A stretch of DNA of 64,000 bases, from assembly GCF_900454835.1 (NCBI RefSeq), contig NZ_UGTM01000001.1, positions 124,501-188,500 on the forward strand, in the 5' to 3' direction. A program made the translations under genes and the position numbers. Position 1 is the stretch's first letter. Every line of letters begins with the position of its first letter. The stretch is from Prevotella denticola. GTDB lineage: Bacteria; Bacteroidota; Bacteroidia; Bacteroidales; Bacteroidaceae. A model generated the notes under the pieces. That model was given only the letters and a program-made list of their open reading frames with translations. It was not told the DNA's origin and did no database searches. This document shows positions 54,169-63,206 of the stretch, in pieces.

Positions 54169-56283
54169 CTATGGCATAATATATCCCTTATCCTCTGCTT
54201 TATTCACTATCTTCAAAAGTCTGCGGCATTGGGCAGGAGTTGGTAAAGAGCCTCTACCGATATAGGTTGCGATACTTCTGATGAAATCGCAATCACCATA
54301 CGAAAGAAGTTCCTCTTTTGTTAATGCCTGATAAACGCTCATCCAGTATGGAGCACCAAGTTTGAATATCTCAACAGAGGCATCAATCTTAGAATTGAAT
54401 TTATGTGCACGCTTGGCAGCCTGTTCTGTTGCTTTGGTTTCTTCTTTAGAAATCAGAGAACGTGTGAAGGCATCAGACAACGTGAACTCCACAGCCTTGA
54501 AGTCGCTCCAAGTACTAATGAGACGAGACAAACTACGCACAAGGCCACCTTCTGCCTTCTTTTCTAGATACTGATGAGTAAAAAAAGCCAATCTCAACAG
54601 CTCTGTAGCCAAAGTAGGGTATAGAGTCTGTTTGTTCCATATGCTAACCCAATCAAGGTCTGTTCCTTTCGGAAGTAGTGTCATCAACTTTGATATGGTA
54701 TATGGTGTAATCTGTGCTTTGTTGCCGCCTTTCGGATACCATTCTTCCTTACTGATGAGCTTGTCAAGTTTATCAAAGATGATTATCGAGCAAACACACT
54801 TCTTGAAGAACTCGTCATTAATGCTGTCGCGGTCATTTTCATATATACCATCAATATAAGGAGCGAAAACCTTAAAGTTATCCGCAGAGCTCTTGCATAC
54901 TTGGTCTGGATGCATAAGAATTGCATTGTAGCATTTTGCCAGCTTTTCTTTTGTTATCAGCTGGTCCTTGGGATTTTTCTGCTTAAACAAATCTCTCTGA
55001 TGGGCATTTAGCTTCATTTGCTCCTGCTCCCACTTACCACGAGAACGCTCATAGAACCAAACGGTTTGATATGGATTGCCACCTATAGGTGGAGCCATGA
55101 CTTTGCGGGAAAGCTGTTCTATCTTCACGTGGAATGGATGGTTGGAGAAGAAGTCCGCAGGCTTAACTGCATTCTGGCTGTTGGCACATTCAGAAATGGT
55201 CTTGGTCAACTCGTTGTAGTTCTGAACTTGTTCTTCCGACATATCATCATCTACATTCAGCACAGTCAACTTCATTGGCACGAACAAATTATCCATACCC
55301 TTTGGTGCTTCATTCTTGATGATAGCACTCGCCAATGCAGCAGTAGTTTGTCCTCCGTTGATTATTTGCAAATCTTTGAAATACGTAATCTTCGTTCTAT
55401 CAGCAGAAAACCTTACTGAACGAGCAACAATAGCAATTCCATTATTGTAGGTAAAGAAGTTTTCTGGTTGTTTCATAATGGTGCTACGTATGCCCTTGTT
55501 CACATTGCCTCTGAAACTTAGGAAGGCACGAACATTACCTTGTAGCAATCTGCTTCCGTAGTCATAGTAAATTTTGGCAAGAAATTCTCCAGGAACAATT
55601 CCCAGATATGCATCGTAGTTACTCAGGTCACCCAAATCAGCCTTCAGGCATGGGATGCCATCGCAGTTGTAGTCTTTTGTTTCAATCTCAAGTGTCTCGC
55701 TGGAGTTAGAAACAAACGTCTGGAAAAAACGCTCTAATGTCCAAACGTTCAGTTCCACAGGTCTTCCCAAGAAGTCTGGACGCTTTAGGTTCTTAACCTG
55801 CTTGCTCAAAGTATAGTTCGATATAATGATGAACTTGAAACGCAAGATTTCCGTTGCTGTCATACCCTTACCAATCTTCTTCCTGAATTCGCTGGCAATG
55901 TTAACAGCGGGGTCTGAATCATCGCAGAAATTGCGGATGTTTCCGTTGACGGCTTCTTCAATGAAACGTTGCATATAAGACAACAGATCCTCAATTCGTG
56001 TGTTAGTCAAAGTTGGAGCGGTATCTCGTTGATTGGTGAATTCGCTGGCTATAAGAACCAATGCACCATCAGCTTCGTCATAAGAATAACCATCAAAGGC
56101 AAGTATCTGTCTTCGTGAATTCCTGATTTCAACCGACATCGGAATAGGATCACTTAGTTCCCCAATATCTTCAAGATCTGTTAGAACTCGCTCGATAAAA
56201 TGACTCTCAGGATCAGAACATTCTAAGCTGGCATCGTTTCTAATCTCATCGATAAACTGTTTACGATATTCTTCAATTTCCAT
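54169..56283 (-). CDS. AIPR-family (abortive infection phage resistance) protein
   Basis: 704 residues. The centre carries the AIPR signature: RGNVNKGIRSTIMKQPENFF, YNNGIAIVARSVRF and LQIINGGQTTAALASAI (about residues 250-320). The family is linked to phage abortive infection and to restriction operons; its biochemical activity is not settled to my knowledge. It starts 1 base after the PD-(D/E)XK gene, within the same operon. Confidence 0.85.
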   Translation of the reverse strand: MEIEEYRKQFIDEIRNDASLECSDPESHFIERVLTDLEDIGELSDPIPMSVEIRNSRRQILAFDGYSYDEADGALVLIASEFTNQRDTAPTLTNTRIEDLLSYMQRFIEEAVNGNIRNFCDDSDPAVNIASEFRKKIGKGMTATEILRFKFIIISNYTLSKQVKNLKRPDFLGRPVELNVWTLERFFQTFVSNSSETLEIETKDYNCDGIPCLKADLGDLSNYDAYLGIVPGEFLAKIYYDYGSRLLQGNVRAFLSFRGNVNKGIRSTIMKQPENFFTYNNGIAIVARSVRFSADRTKITYFKDLQIINGGQTTAALASAIIKNEAPKGMDNLFVPMKLTVLNVDDDMSEEQVQNYNELTKTISECANSQNAVKPADFFSNHPFHVKIEQLSRKVMAPPIGGNPYQTVWFYERSRGKWEQEQMKLNAHQRDLFKQKNPKDQLITKEKLAKCYNAILMHPDQVCKSSADNFKVFAPYIDGIYENDRDSINDEFFKKCVCSIIIFDKLDKLISKEEWYPKGGNKAQITPYTISKLMTLLPKGTDLDWVSIWNKQTLYPTLATELLRLAFFTHQYLEKKAEGGLVRSLSRLISTWSDFKAVEFTLSDAFTRSLISKEETKATEQAAKRAHKFNSKIDASVEIFKLGAPYWMSVYQALTKEELLSYGDCDFIRSIATYIGRGSLPTPAQCRRLLKIVNKAEDKGYIMP

Positions 56284-56284
56284 A

Positions 56285-57205
56285 TCAGTTGTATTTAAAT
56301 GGTTCTATTTCGGTAAGTAGCAATTCGTACTGAGCGCGGGTAATCGCATCTGGCAATAAAGATCTATGTAGTCGAGGGAAATTTTCATAATCAACCCTGT
56401 ATAAATACTGATTTCTCAAAGCAAAGACAATATTGTCATTCTCATTCGAGAAGTCGAAGCCAAACAATTGCAGCTTGGCCATAAATGTTTCCCGTTGATG
56501 GGTATTCACCAGCAAGGCGATAATACTATTGACAAGTTGGTTTAGCCTGATACCTTCAAAAGAAGGACTCATTTTCTCCAGTTCATAAACAACAAGCGTC
56601 CCGTCTATGTTGCTGTCAAGTTGCTCGATAGATGAAATACGAACGCTCTCTTTGCCAAAACTGATTGTCTTGACTTCGAACCAATCTTGTTGGTCAGAGA
56701 AATCCTTATGACTCTTCTCTGGTCCCATCCAACTTTCAAGTGCCACGTCAATCCCTCTTTCTGGAATCATGTAGTCTTTCAAGAACAAAAGCTCTCCAAT
56801 AAGACCCATGATTTCTGCTTCGGTTAAACGAGCATTATCAGGACGGAACAGTTGCCTCCAAGAATAGTATCGAGAGCGCAGAGTGTGGTAGGCTTTTTCA
56901 TCATCATTAGTCACCTTAACTGAATCCAATAGGTCTTGGCAGAAAGTACAGAAGTACTCCAACAAGTCATTATTCTCAAGAGAGAATCGCAGAGTCAGCA
57001 AATCACCATCCTTATACTGTTCAACGGCAATAACATCAGAACTCGATATCCTTACAGGTTTGTATTTACCCCTGAAGTCAAAAGAATATCGTGCATCGTC
57101 ATCGCGGCCAATATACAGGCTCAAATGACGATTATCGCCAAACCTGATGAAATTACGGCTGGGGAAATCTTCTCTAAATGTTTTATACACTTCGTTATTA
57201 CTCAT
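56285..57205 (-). CDS. PD-(D/E)XK nuclease-like protein (DUF4420 type)
   Basis: 306 residues from MSNNEVYKTFREDFPSRNF at 57205; the ATG overlaps the Z1 stop by 8 bases (ATGAGTAA), while the longer frame to 57238 would lie deep in Z1. The nuclease core is SHKDFSDQQDWFEVKTISF (about residues 158-177), with D, then E-x-K. This is the likely cutting subunit of the system. Confidence 0.85.
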   Translation of the reverse strand: MSNNEVYKTFREDFPSRNFIRFGDNRHLSLYIGRDDDARYSFDFRGKYKPVRISSSDVIAVEQYKDGDLLTLRFSLENNDLLEYFCTFCQDLLDSVKVTNDDEKAYHTLRSRYYSWRQLFRPDNARLTEAEIMGLIGELLFLKDYMIPERGIDVALESWMGPEKSHKDFSDQQDWFEVKTISFGKESVRISSIEQLDSNIDGTLVVYELEKMSPSFEGIRLNQLVNSIIALLVNTHQRETFMAKLQLFGFDFSNENDNIVFALRNQYLYRVDYENFPRLHRSLLPDAITRAQYELLLTEIEPFKYN

Positions 57206-60065
57206 CGTCGTCCTCCTCTTCGGGTTCTTCACCCTCAATACTTAGTTGTTGGAAAATTTTATTGACCTGATATTTCACGGCCTTGCCCTCGTCTTTGACT
57301 CCAGGACATCCCACCGCAAAAGCCACGATACAGTCATCGCCAAGTGCTTCCTTGTATTTTCGAAGCATTTCTTCTTCTTCCCCGTCAGCATCTTTTGGCT
57401 TGATAAACATGATTACTAGCATGGGCTTTCGTTTTGGAAGGAATCTGAAATAGGCCTTGACTGGTATATCTCTTCCCTGACTATTCTCTCCGTCTATTTC
57501 CCATTGCCTGCGCTGAGCATTTTCAGCCTTCTCTATATCCTCCTTCGAAAGTGCAAAACGGCCTTCCATACTACCTGTCATAACACGACGGCGAGTACTA
57601 ATCTGGATGATGTTGCGAGTGGTGTTGCAGATGGAACGTTCCATGCATTTCACTTGTCGCAGGCCTTCCACATCATAGTGCATAGGTGATTTACCGCTTT
57701 CAAACACGACATCCCACAAATCGACTCCTTCTGTCTCTTCATCTTCCAAGAAACTGATGATGTTTTTCGCATCGAAGCGAGGATTGGCCATTGAATACTT
57801 GATACCACGCAGGAATTCCACAACCACATCTTTAGGCACATCAGCAAAGTATCGTGAACTCCCGTCGGAAGTATCGTTCACATCCTTGTCTGCTTTCTTG
57901 TAATCTGTATATCTAAGCGTGTAGCCTTCTGACAAAAGGTGTGATGCAATTTCCTGAACTAGTTGCGTATTTATCTTATTGTGGTCTATCTTCGAAGTGA
58001 TATATGGTGTATCGTAGATGTTTCCATAGAACGAATACATCATATCCTTGCTAACGGCTGTTCTCATCTTGTTTGATGCCGTGATTTGCAAATCATCACA
58101 GTTGTCCCTAACCTTGATACCGAAATCTTTTGGAGTCAGTTGCTGGTCAAACATCTCACGAATGTCGTTTTTTAGTTCAGCAGAAGCCCTTGCTACTTCT
58201 GCATACCACAACACACTGACATGACTTGTCCAGATTTGAAAGAGGTCTTCGTATCCTCGTCGATATCCAAACCAGCGGCCCATCTGCATCAAGACATCAA
58301 AAGTAGCTGTATTCCGATAGAAATAGCTGACCATCAGGCCTTCAAGCGTCAATCCACGAGACAAAGAAAGACCACCAATAGCAATAACTCGCAGAGATGG
58401 ATTCTCCTTGTAATTCAGCGAAGCACTCTGTTTGGAGCCGTTGACCATTTTCACCTCTATCTTTTCCAATGCTGCTAACAGAACACTTTTCTGGGAAACT
58501 CGAGCAAACGTTATGTCGTTGACTTGGCTGAAATGCTTTTCCCATAGTGAACGTAACTCACCATAGAGCGGCAGATGATGGTTCTTGCTCGCGTCCTCAT
58601 TGAAATTTACACGAATATCATCGAATACCTCTTCGAACCATTCAGCAACATGTCCTGTTATCACTTTCTGAACATGAATAAAGCGAGACATATTTACCAG
58701 CATGCTTCTTGGTTCCTTGCTCTGTCCCCGTAAATCACGAACAACATTTGCCAGACAGAAGCAGAGAATGGACTCGCGTAGGGAGTCAGGCAAAATGCCA
58801 TTCCATTCTTTTTTGTGCTTATAATAGAATGTACCGGAATTGAGAACTTCTGGATTGTTTTGCACGAGGTCTTTGTAGGCCTCTGAAGAATAATCCAGTT
58901 CTGTGATGTCTGTAATATAACGCAGATTGCGATAGAAAGCTCCTTCGGGATAGAATAACTTGTCCGCTCCCACATAATTTGAAGGGGCTTCCAATGCATA
59001 GATGAAATGTTCTGGGAAAAGGTCTGCATGCTGCATGGTATCCACCGAATCTGGATCAATGAAGACATTGGCAAACGGAGTGGCTGTGAATCCCACATAT
59101 GTAGAATTCATAAAGAGATTACATATTTGTCGGATAAGTTTGTTGGTACGAGTGGGGTCTGTTTCGTCTTTGCGTGTGTTCACAGATGCATTGTCTGCCT
59201 CATCGTCAATAAGTAGCATAGGAACATCCACATATCCTTTTATAGGGTCAATATTCTGTTCTCTCAGCCAGTTATAGAGCCGTTGTAGAACAGAAACGTT
59301 TTTCTTAATGACAAACAGAACTAATGAGTTGCTTGCCAAAGACATCGTTATTTTATTGCAGTTGCCAACAAAATCGTTGAGCGTTGACGTAACAGAGGTT
59401 GCCTTGATTTGCTTGTTGTCCATCCCGACACCAACACGTGGATATTTCTCAATCTTGCCTTCTTTCTTTAGTGTAATACCGACAATACCTTCATCAATAC
59501 GCTCCTGTGTTTGTCTGCGCAAGTTCTCTGTGATTCCAGTTAACAGGATTACCACTTTATATCCTGCATCAGCAGCTTTGCATATCAGACCTGTATAGGT
59601 CGCTGTCTTGCCTGATTGTACGTCACCAATGATAAGACCTCTACGAAGTCGAGGCTTATCCAATGCATCGTTGGGATTTCCCAGACAATTCATAATGTCA
59701 GGCAATGTCACATCGTCTAGTAGATTGATACTGATACGACTTATAGAAGAATGATTGATGAGGTAATCCTTATATCTTGACCAGAAAAAGTTGTCTTGAA
59801 TCTCCATATTGGAGTACCACTCACGTTTCTCGTCATAATTGTTGAATATCGCTTGCCCCTTATTGTGAACAATCTTATACTCGTACTCCATATCGATGAA
59901 GAGGCGTGTCTTGGTTACATCGTCACAATCCAGTTTCGAGAGCATAACAGCTCGATTGATATAAGTGTCTATATCTTCTGGCCTTAACTCTTTTCCTTGC
60001 GATTTGGATAGGTCGATGAAAGTCCTTGTAAACTGTTTTAGAATTGTATATTGATTATCTGTCAT
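57198..60065 (-). CDS. Z1-domain helicase-like ATPase
   Basis: 955 residues. Superfamily-2-type motifs: Walker A in LIIGDVQSGKTATYTGL (near 146), motif II LLIDDEADNAS (near 285), motif III VGFTATPFANVF. The Z1 part follows: GGLSLSRGLTLEGLMVSYFY and DVLMQMGRWFGYRRGYEDL. The C-terminus is very acidic (EGEEPEEEDDDE). Proposed to move along or remodel DNA in restriction, with the GHKL ATPase upstream. One base separates it from the preceding gene. Confidence 0.9.
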   Translation of the reverse strand: MTDNQYTILKQFTRTFIDLSKSQGKELRPEDIDTYINRAVMLSKLDCDDVTKTRLFIDMEYEYKIVHNKGQAIFNNYDEKREWYSNMEIQDNFFWSRYKDYLINHSSISRISINLLDDVTLPDIMNCLGNPNDALDKPRLRRGLIIGDVQSGKTATYTGLICKAADAGYKVVILLTGITENLRRQTQERIDEGIVGITLKKEGKIEKYPRVGVGMDNKQIKATSVTSTLNDFVGNCNKITMSLASNSLVLFVIKKNVSVLQRLYNWLREQNIDPIKGYVDVPMLLIDDEADNASVNTRKDETDPTRTNKLIRQICNLFMNSTYVGFTATPFANVFIDPDSVDTMQHADLFPEHFIYALEAPSNYVGADKLFYPEGAFYRNLRYITDITELDYSSEAYKDLVQNNPEVLNSGTFYYKHKKEWNGILPDSLRESILCFCLANVVRDLRGQSKEPRSMLVNMSRFIHVQKVITGHVAEWFEEVFDDIRVNFNEDASKNHHLPLYGELRSLWEKHFSQVNDITFARVSQKSVLLAALEKIEVKMVNGSKQSASLNYKENPSLRVIAIGGLSLSRGLTLEGLMVSYFYRNTATFDVLMQMGRWFGYRRGYEDLFQIWTSHVSVLWYAEVARASAELKNDIREMFDQQLTPKDFGIKVRDNCDDLQITASNKMRTAVSKDMMYSFYGNIYDTPYITSKIDHNKINTQLVQEIASHLLSEGYTLRYTDYKKADKDVNDTSDGSSRYFADVPKDVVVEFLRGIKYSMANPRFDAKNIISFLEDEETEGVDLWDVVFESGKSPMHYDVEGLRQVKCMERSICNTTRNIIQISTRRRVMTGSMEGRFALSKEDIEKAENAQRRQWEIDGENSQGRDIPVKAYFRFLPKRKPMLVIMFIKPKDADGEEEEMLRKYKEALGDDCIVAFAVGCPGVKDEGKAVKYQVNKIFQQLSIEGEEPEEEDDDE

Positions 60066-60066
60066 G

Positions 60067-61569
60067 TTACTGGATTTTTTCTTTGAGCAGTTTTTCTTTT
60101 GTTGAAGGATATTTACACCATGGCTCGGAATTCATTAGGTCGTTAATAATCGCTTCCCAACCGTCAGAGCGGATGTCCATCATGGTAGTTGCCAATGTTA
60201 CTGCCATCTGATATACATCGTCAAGACGCTCATTGGTGTCTTCTGGTGCAGAAATTGATTCGTTGCTCTTGTCTATATACAACTGTTGAATAGGTAGGTT
60301 GTTCTCTATTTCTGTAAGAAGCATTTCCAGATAACCATAATCTTCATCGCTCATTTTGTCACGAATGAACTGAAAAAGTTTACTTTCACGATTTATTTGG
60401 TAGAAAAATGTGTTATTCCTGCCTCTTTTTCTATCCCAGATGTAATCAAGATTATCATCAACTTTTTCTGTACGCCCTCTATACGTCTGTTGACGAACAG
60501 AAAATTCAAGTGCTTCCTCCACAGCCTTTTTCAGTCTATGTAGAATTTGCTTGGGGATAGAGGCATGTTGCTTCTTGATATCAATAGACCATATGTCATC
60601 GAGCGAATTAGGAATATCCACACGAATGCGTGCGTTCTTTGTCAGTTCCGCGCGTTGCTTCATACCAAACCAAGTGCCCCATATAATCAGTCGCTTATTG
60701 CGATAGATGTAGAATCCTTGTTTTGTACGAAGATTCTCAACACCACCAATCAGTTGCTTGTCTTTTCCTTTTAACTCTGTAGCAAAAGGCAGGATGAACG
60801 GACGGATTTTTACCATTCTCTCAATTCCGTTACTGTCTTTGATATCTAACTCTATTTCTTTCTTGACCGTAGTTTTAGGATGCTGTTCCAGGAATGGGTC
60901 TAGTGGCTTTATGTCGAGTTCGTTGATGAAAATATGCAAGCGCGACGTTCCTATTTCCGACAAATACCGATGATAAATCAAAGCGAGGGTACTTTCTAAT
61001 GAGGAGCACAACTCCATCAATGTCGAATATACTTGTCCGCCACTCGAATTGGATAGTACATCAAAATCCTGCCAGATGACCAATGTTCCATTTTTTTGCT
61101 CTTTTAGTTTTGCAATATACGGTAGAACATCGATTTCTCTGGCATCCAATTCCTTTATCATCCAATCCTGAGTTTCAAGAATGTAATTATAGTCCCAAGT
61201 GAAACCATTCAGTTTCTTGCCTTCGTAGCTTACGACAGTTAGACAACGGCATTGTGACAATGATGCGGATTTCATACCCATTCCAAAATGTCCAAGGTCT
61301 TCCTCTGAACGTTCTTCTTCAGCAGACAAACTTCCATAGCGCATTGCCTCAAAAAGGACATCCGCAGTCATTCCATCACCATCATCCAGTATACCCAGCG
61401 CCAATTCGTCCATAGGGTTGGTCGGAAAGAGGATGCGTATGTTTTGTGCATGTGCGCTGATACTATTATCAACGACATCAGCTACTGCAGACTCAAATGA
61501 ATAGCCCATAGAGCGAAGCGACCCCATGAGTGTAGAGGCTTTGGGTATATGTCTTCTATCCTTGCTCAT
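60067..61569 (-). CDS. GHKL ATPase (MutL/MORC-like)
   Basis: 500 residues. The Bergerat fold is visible: SFESAVADVVDNSISAHAQN (N box), LGILDDGDGM (G1) and EDLGHFGMGMKSASLSQC (G2), within the first 110 residues. An S5-like second part follows. It resembles the bacterial MutL-like proteins proposed as relatives of eukaryotic MORC ATPases. It overlaps the methyltransferase gene by 14 bases. Likely a clamp-like ATPase coupling methylation status to cleavage. Confidence 0.88.
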   Translation of the reverse strand: MSKDRRHIPKASTLMGSLRSMGYSFESAVADVVDNSISAHAQNIRILFPTNPMDELALGILDDGDGMTADVLFEAMRYGSLSAEEERSEEDLGHFGMGMKSASLSQCRCLTVVSYEGKKLNGFTWDYNYILETQDWMIKELDAREIDVLPYIAKLKEQKNGTLVIWQDFDVLSNSSGGQVYSTLMELCSSLESTLALIYHRYLSEIGTSRLHIFINELDIKPLDPFLEQHPKTTVKKEIELDIKDSNGIERMVKIRPFILPFATELKGKDKQLIGGVENLRTKQGFYIYRNKRLIIWGTWFGMKQRAELTKNARIRVDIPNSLDDIWSIDIKKQHASIPKQILHRLKKAVEEALEFSVRQQTYRGRTEKVDDNLDYIWDRKRGRNNTFFYQINRESKLFQFIRDKMSDEDYGYLEMLLTEIENNLPIQQLYIDKSNESISAPEDTNERLDDVYQMAVTLATTMMDIRSDGWEAIINDLMNSEPWCKYPSTKEKLLKEKIQ

Positions 61570-62638
61570 GTTTCTTTGTTTGCTTTAATATCTCTTGGAA
61601 TACCGCTTTAGACAGCAGAGGTGGTACTGCGTTACCAATCTGCTGTTGTATGTGCATGAGTGGACCATCGAAGATGAATGTATCTGGGAAACTTTGAAGC
61701 CGTGCAGCCTCTCTCACTGATATACCTCTGTCTTCGTAAGGGTGTATGAGCATACTCTTTCTGTAATTCGATATGACAACTGAAGGCAGGTCAGCTCTCA
61801 GACGCTTGTAGATTCCGCTATGGCACCGCCTCTTGTCAGCATAGTTCTGCATAAGGTGGTCAGGAATAGCGCGCCAGTTCTGGCCTTGGTCAATAAACTT
61901 GTATCGTTCAATGACCAAATCGTTGTTTCTGGAGACATAGTTTTGCCGGGCCATGTCTGAACCTTTGCGCATCAATTGAGCATAAGGGCTTGCTTCTTCC
62001 AAAGTCAAGGTGTATGGGGCTTCATCAATCATCTCGCCATTCTGCAAAGATGGTAAATCACCAATAGCCTCTTCAACGGTTATCTTTGCTTCGTGTTTCT
62101 TTGGAAACTTGAAACCTATTCCAAGTCTGTTGCCTACCATGAAGAATCGGTTCCTGTTTTGAGGGACGCCATAGTCGGAGGCCCAAAGAATCGAAGAAGA
62201 TATGTTGTCATAGCCTTCAATAGCACGGAAATAATCCTCAATCATCTTCTGCGTCTTTCCATCGTCTATGTTGGTGAGACCCCAAACATTCTCTAGAACA
62301 AACCATGCTGGTCTTATTTCCTGAACAAAACGCACGAATTCCAAGAACAGATAATTCTTCTCATTCTTCATGTTCCTGGTTCTGGTGTTCGACAGAGAGA
62401 ATCCCTGACAAGGAGGGCCGCCCATTATCACAAACATGGGCTTTTTCTCGCTATGCAATGTCTTTGGGTCAATGCTTTGAATATCACCCTGTAACACCTT
62501 TGCCCCTTTATGGTTTCGCAGGAAGGTCTTTGTTGCGTGCGGATTAATCTCTATGGCAGTACTAATCCTAATACCAGCCATCTCTGCTCCGAGGCTCAAT
62601 CCCCCTGCTCCAGAAAATATGTCTATTCCATATCTCAT
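61556..62638 (-). CDS. dcm: C5-cytosine DNA methyltransferase
   Basis: 360 residues of a complete m5C methyltransferase: motif I GIDIFSGAGGLSLGAEMAGI (3-22), motif IV MGGPPCQGFSLSNTR with the catalytic Cys, motif VI WFVLENVWGL, and motif X QQIGNAVPPLLSKAV. It protects host DNA by methylating a site read by the middle target-recognition region; the site cannot be inferred. It starts 6 bases after the XRE regulator gene. Confidence 0.95.
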   Translation of the reverse strand: MRYGIDIFSGAGGLSLGAEMAGIRISTAIEINPHATKTFLRNHKGAKVLQGDIQSIDPKTLHSEKKPMFVIMGGPPCQGFSLSNTRTRNMKNEKNYLFLEFVRFVQEIRPAWFVLENVWGLTNIDDGKTQKMIEDYFRAIEGYDNISSSILWASDYGVPQNRNRFFMVGNRLGIGFKFPKKHEAKITVEEAIGDLPSLQNGEMIDEAPYTLTLEEASPYAQLMRKGSDMARQNYVSRNNDLVIERYKFIDQGQNWRAIPDHLMQNYADKRRCHSGIYKRLRADLPSVVISNYRKSMLIHPYEDRGISVREAARLQSFPDTFIFDGPLMHIQQQIGNAVPPLLSKAVFQEILKQTKKHEQG

Positions 62639-62644
62639 ATATAA

Positions 62645-62881
62645 TTACTTCTTACCTGATTCCAGCGAAAGTAGATATTGTTTATATTCCCTCACAAACA
62701 GTTCTCTGATATCGACCTCTAATAAATCTGCGATTTTCAGTATTGATGCAAGGTCGGGTTGTGATGTGTTTGTGCACCACTTGCTGACAGTAGATGGTGT
62801 CACTCCCATCTGTTCTGAAAGCCATCGGGCTGTGTGCTTCTTCTCGAATAACACCATCTTGATTCTATTAATATCTTCCAT
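62645..62881 (-). CDS. XRE-family regulator (controller-like)
   Basis: 78 residues, nearly all helix-turn-helix: TARWLSEQMGVTPSTVSKWC, then PDLASILKIADLLEVDIREL. First gene of the nine-gene operon, 6 bases before the methyltransferase. Small regulators in this position often set the delay between methyltransferase and nuclease expression. Confidence 0.88.
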   Translation of the reverse strand: MEDINRIKMVLFEKKHTARWLSEQMGVTPSTVSKWCTNTSQPDLASILKIADLLEVDIRELFVREYKQYLLSLESGKK

Positions 62882-62901
62882 CTGATTGAATTTTAATGGT
62901 A

Positions 62902-62909
62902 CAAAGGTA
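62902..62909 (-). promoter_or_regulatory. -7 box of the defence operon
   Basis: TACCTTTG on the minus strand, 20 bases before the XRE ATG. No TTTG is found at the usual distance. The remaining divergent space to 63206 holds the operator-like repeat described next and nothing else evident. Confidence 0.5.
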
Positions 62910-63161
62910 GTGATTTGTTTTCAATTTCTTTCATTTAAATTCAAATAATCACTGGTATACTCTTACTTTTATGCTTTTTTGTGTGTTTTGACCGCTACAC
63001 TGGCAATAATATCGCTATTATTCTAAAATTCAAATAAGGAGAAGATTAAGATTCGCAATCAGCCTTTAAATTATATTTTGAATAGAATCGAACAAATACA
63101 CATCTAATTCGCACAATTTTTAGTTAAAGACAACAAAAATACGCACAAGATAGAACGCAAT

Positions 63162-63185
63162 TGCAAAGTTATTTATATCTTTGCA
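63162..63185 (+). promoter_or_regulatory. -7 box overlapped by an inverted repeat, before the AAA+ gene
   Basis: TATCTTTG (63176-63183) is a good -7 box, 23 bases before the ATG. It overlaps TGCAAAG (63162-63168) / CTTTGCA (63179-63185), an inverted repeat with a 10-base spacer that could be an operator. Confidence 0.5.
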
Positions 63186-63206
63186 GTAGTTTTAACGTAC
63201 TTAGCT

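Noticed and set aside
54169..62881. DISARM or BREX system
   Set aside because: No DrmA/DrmB-type helicase, PLD nuclease, PglX or PglZ; the Z1, GHKL and AIPR genes point to a MORC-type restriction operon instead.
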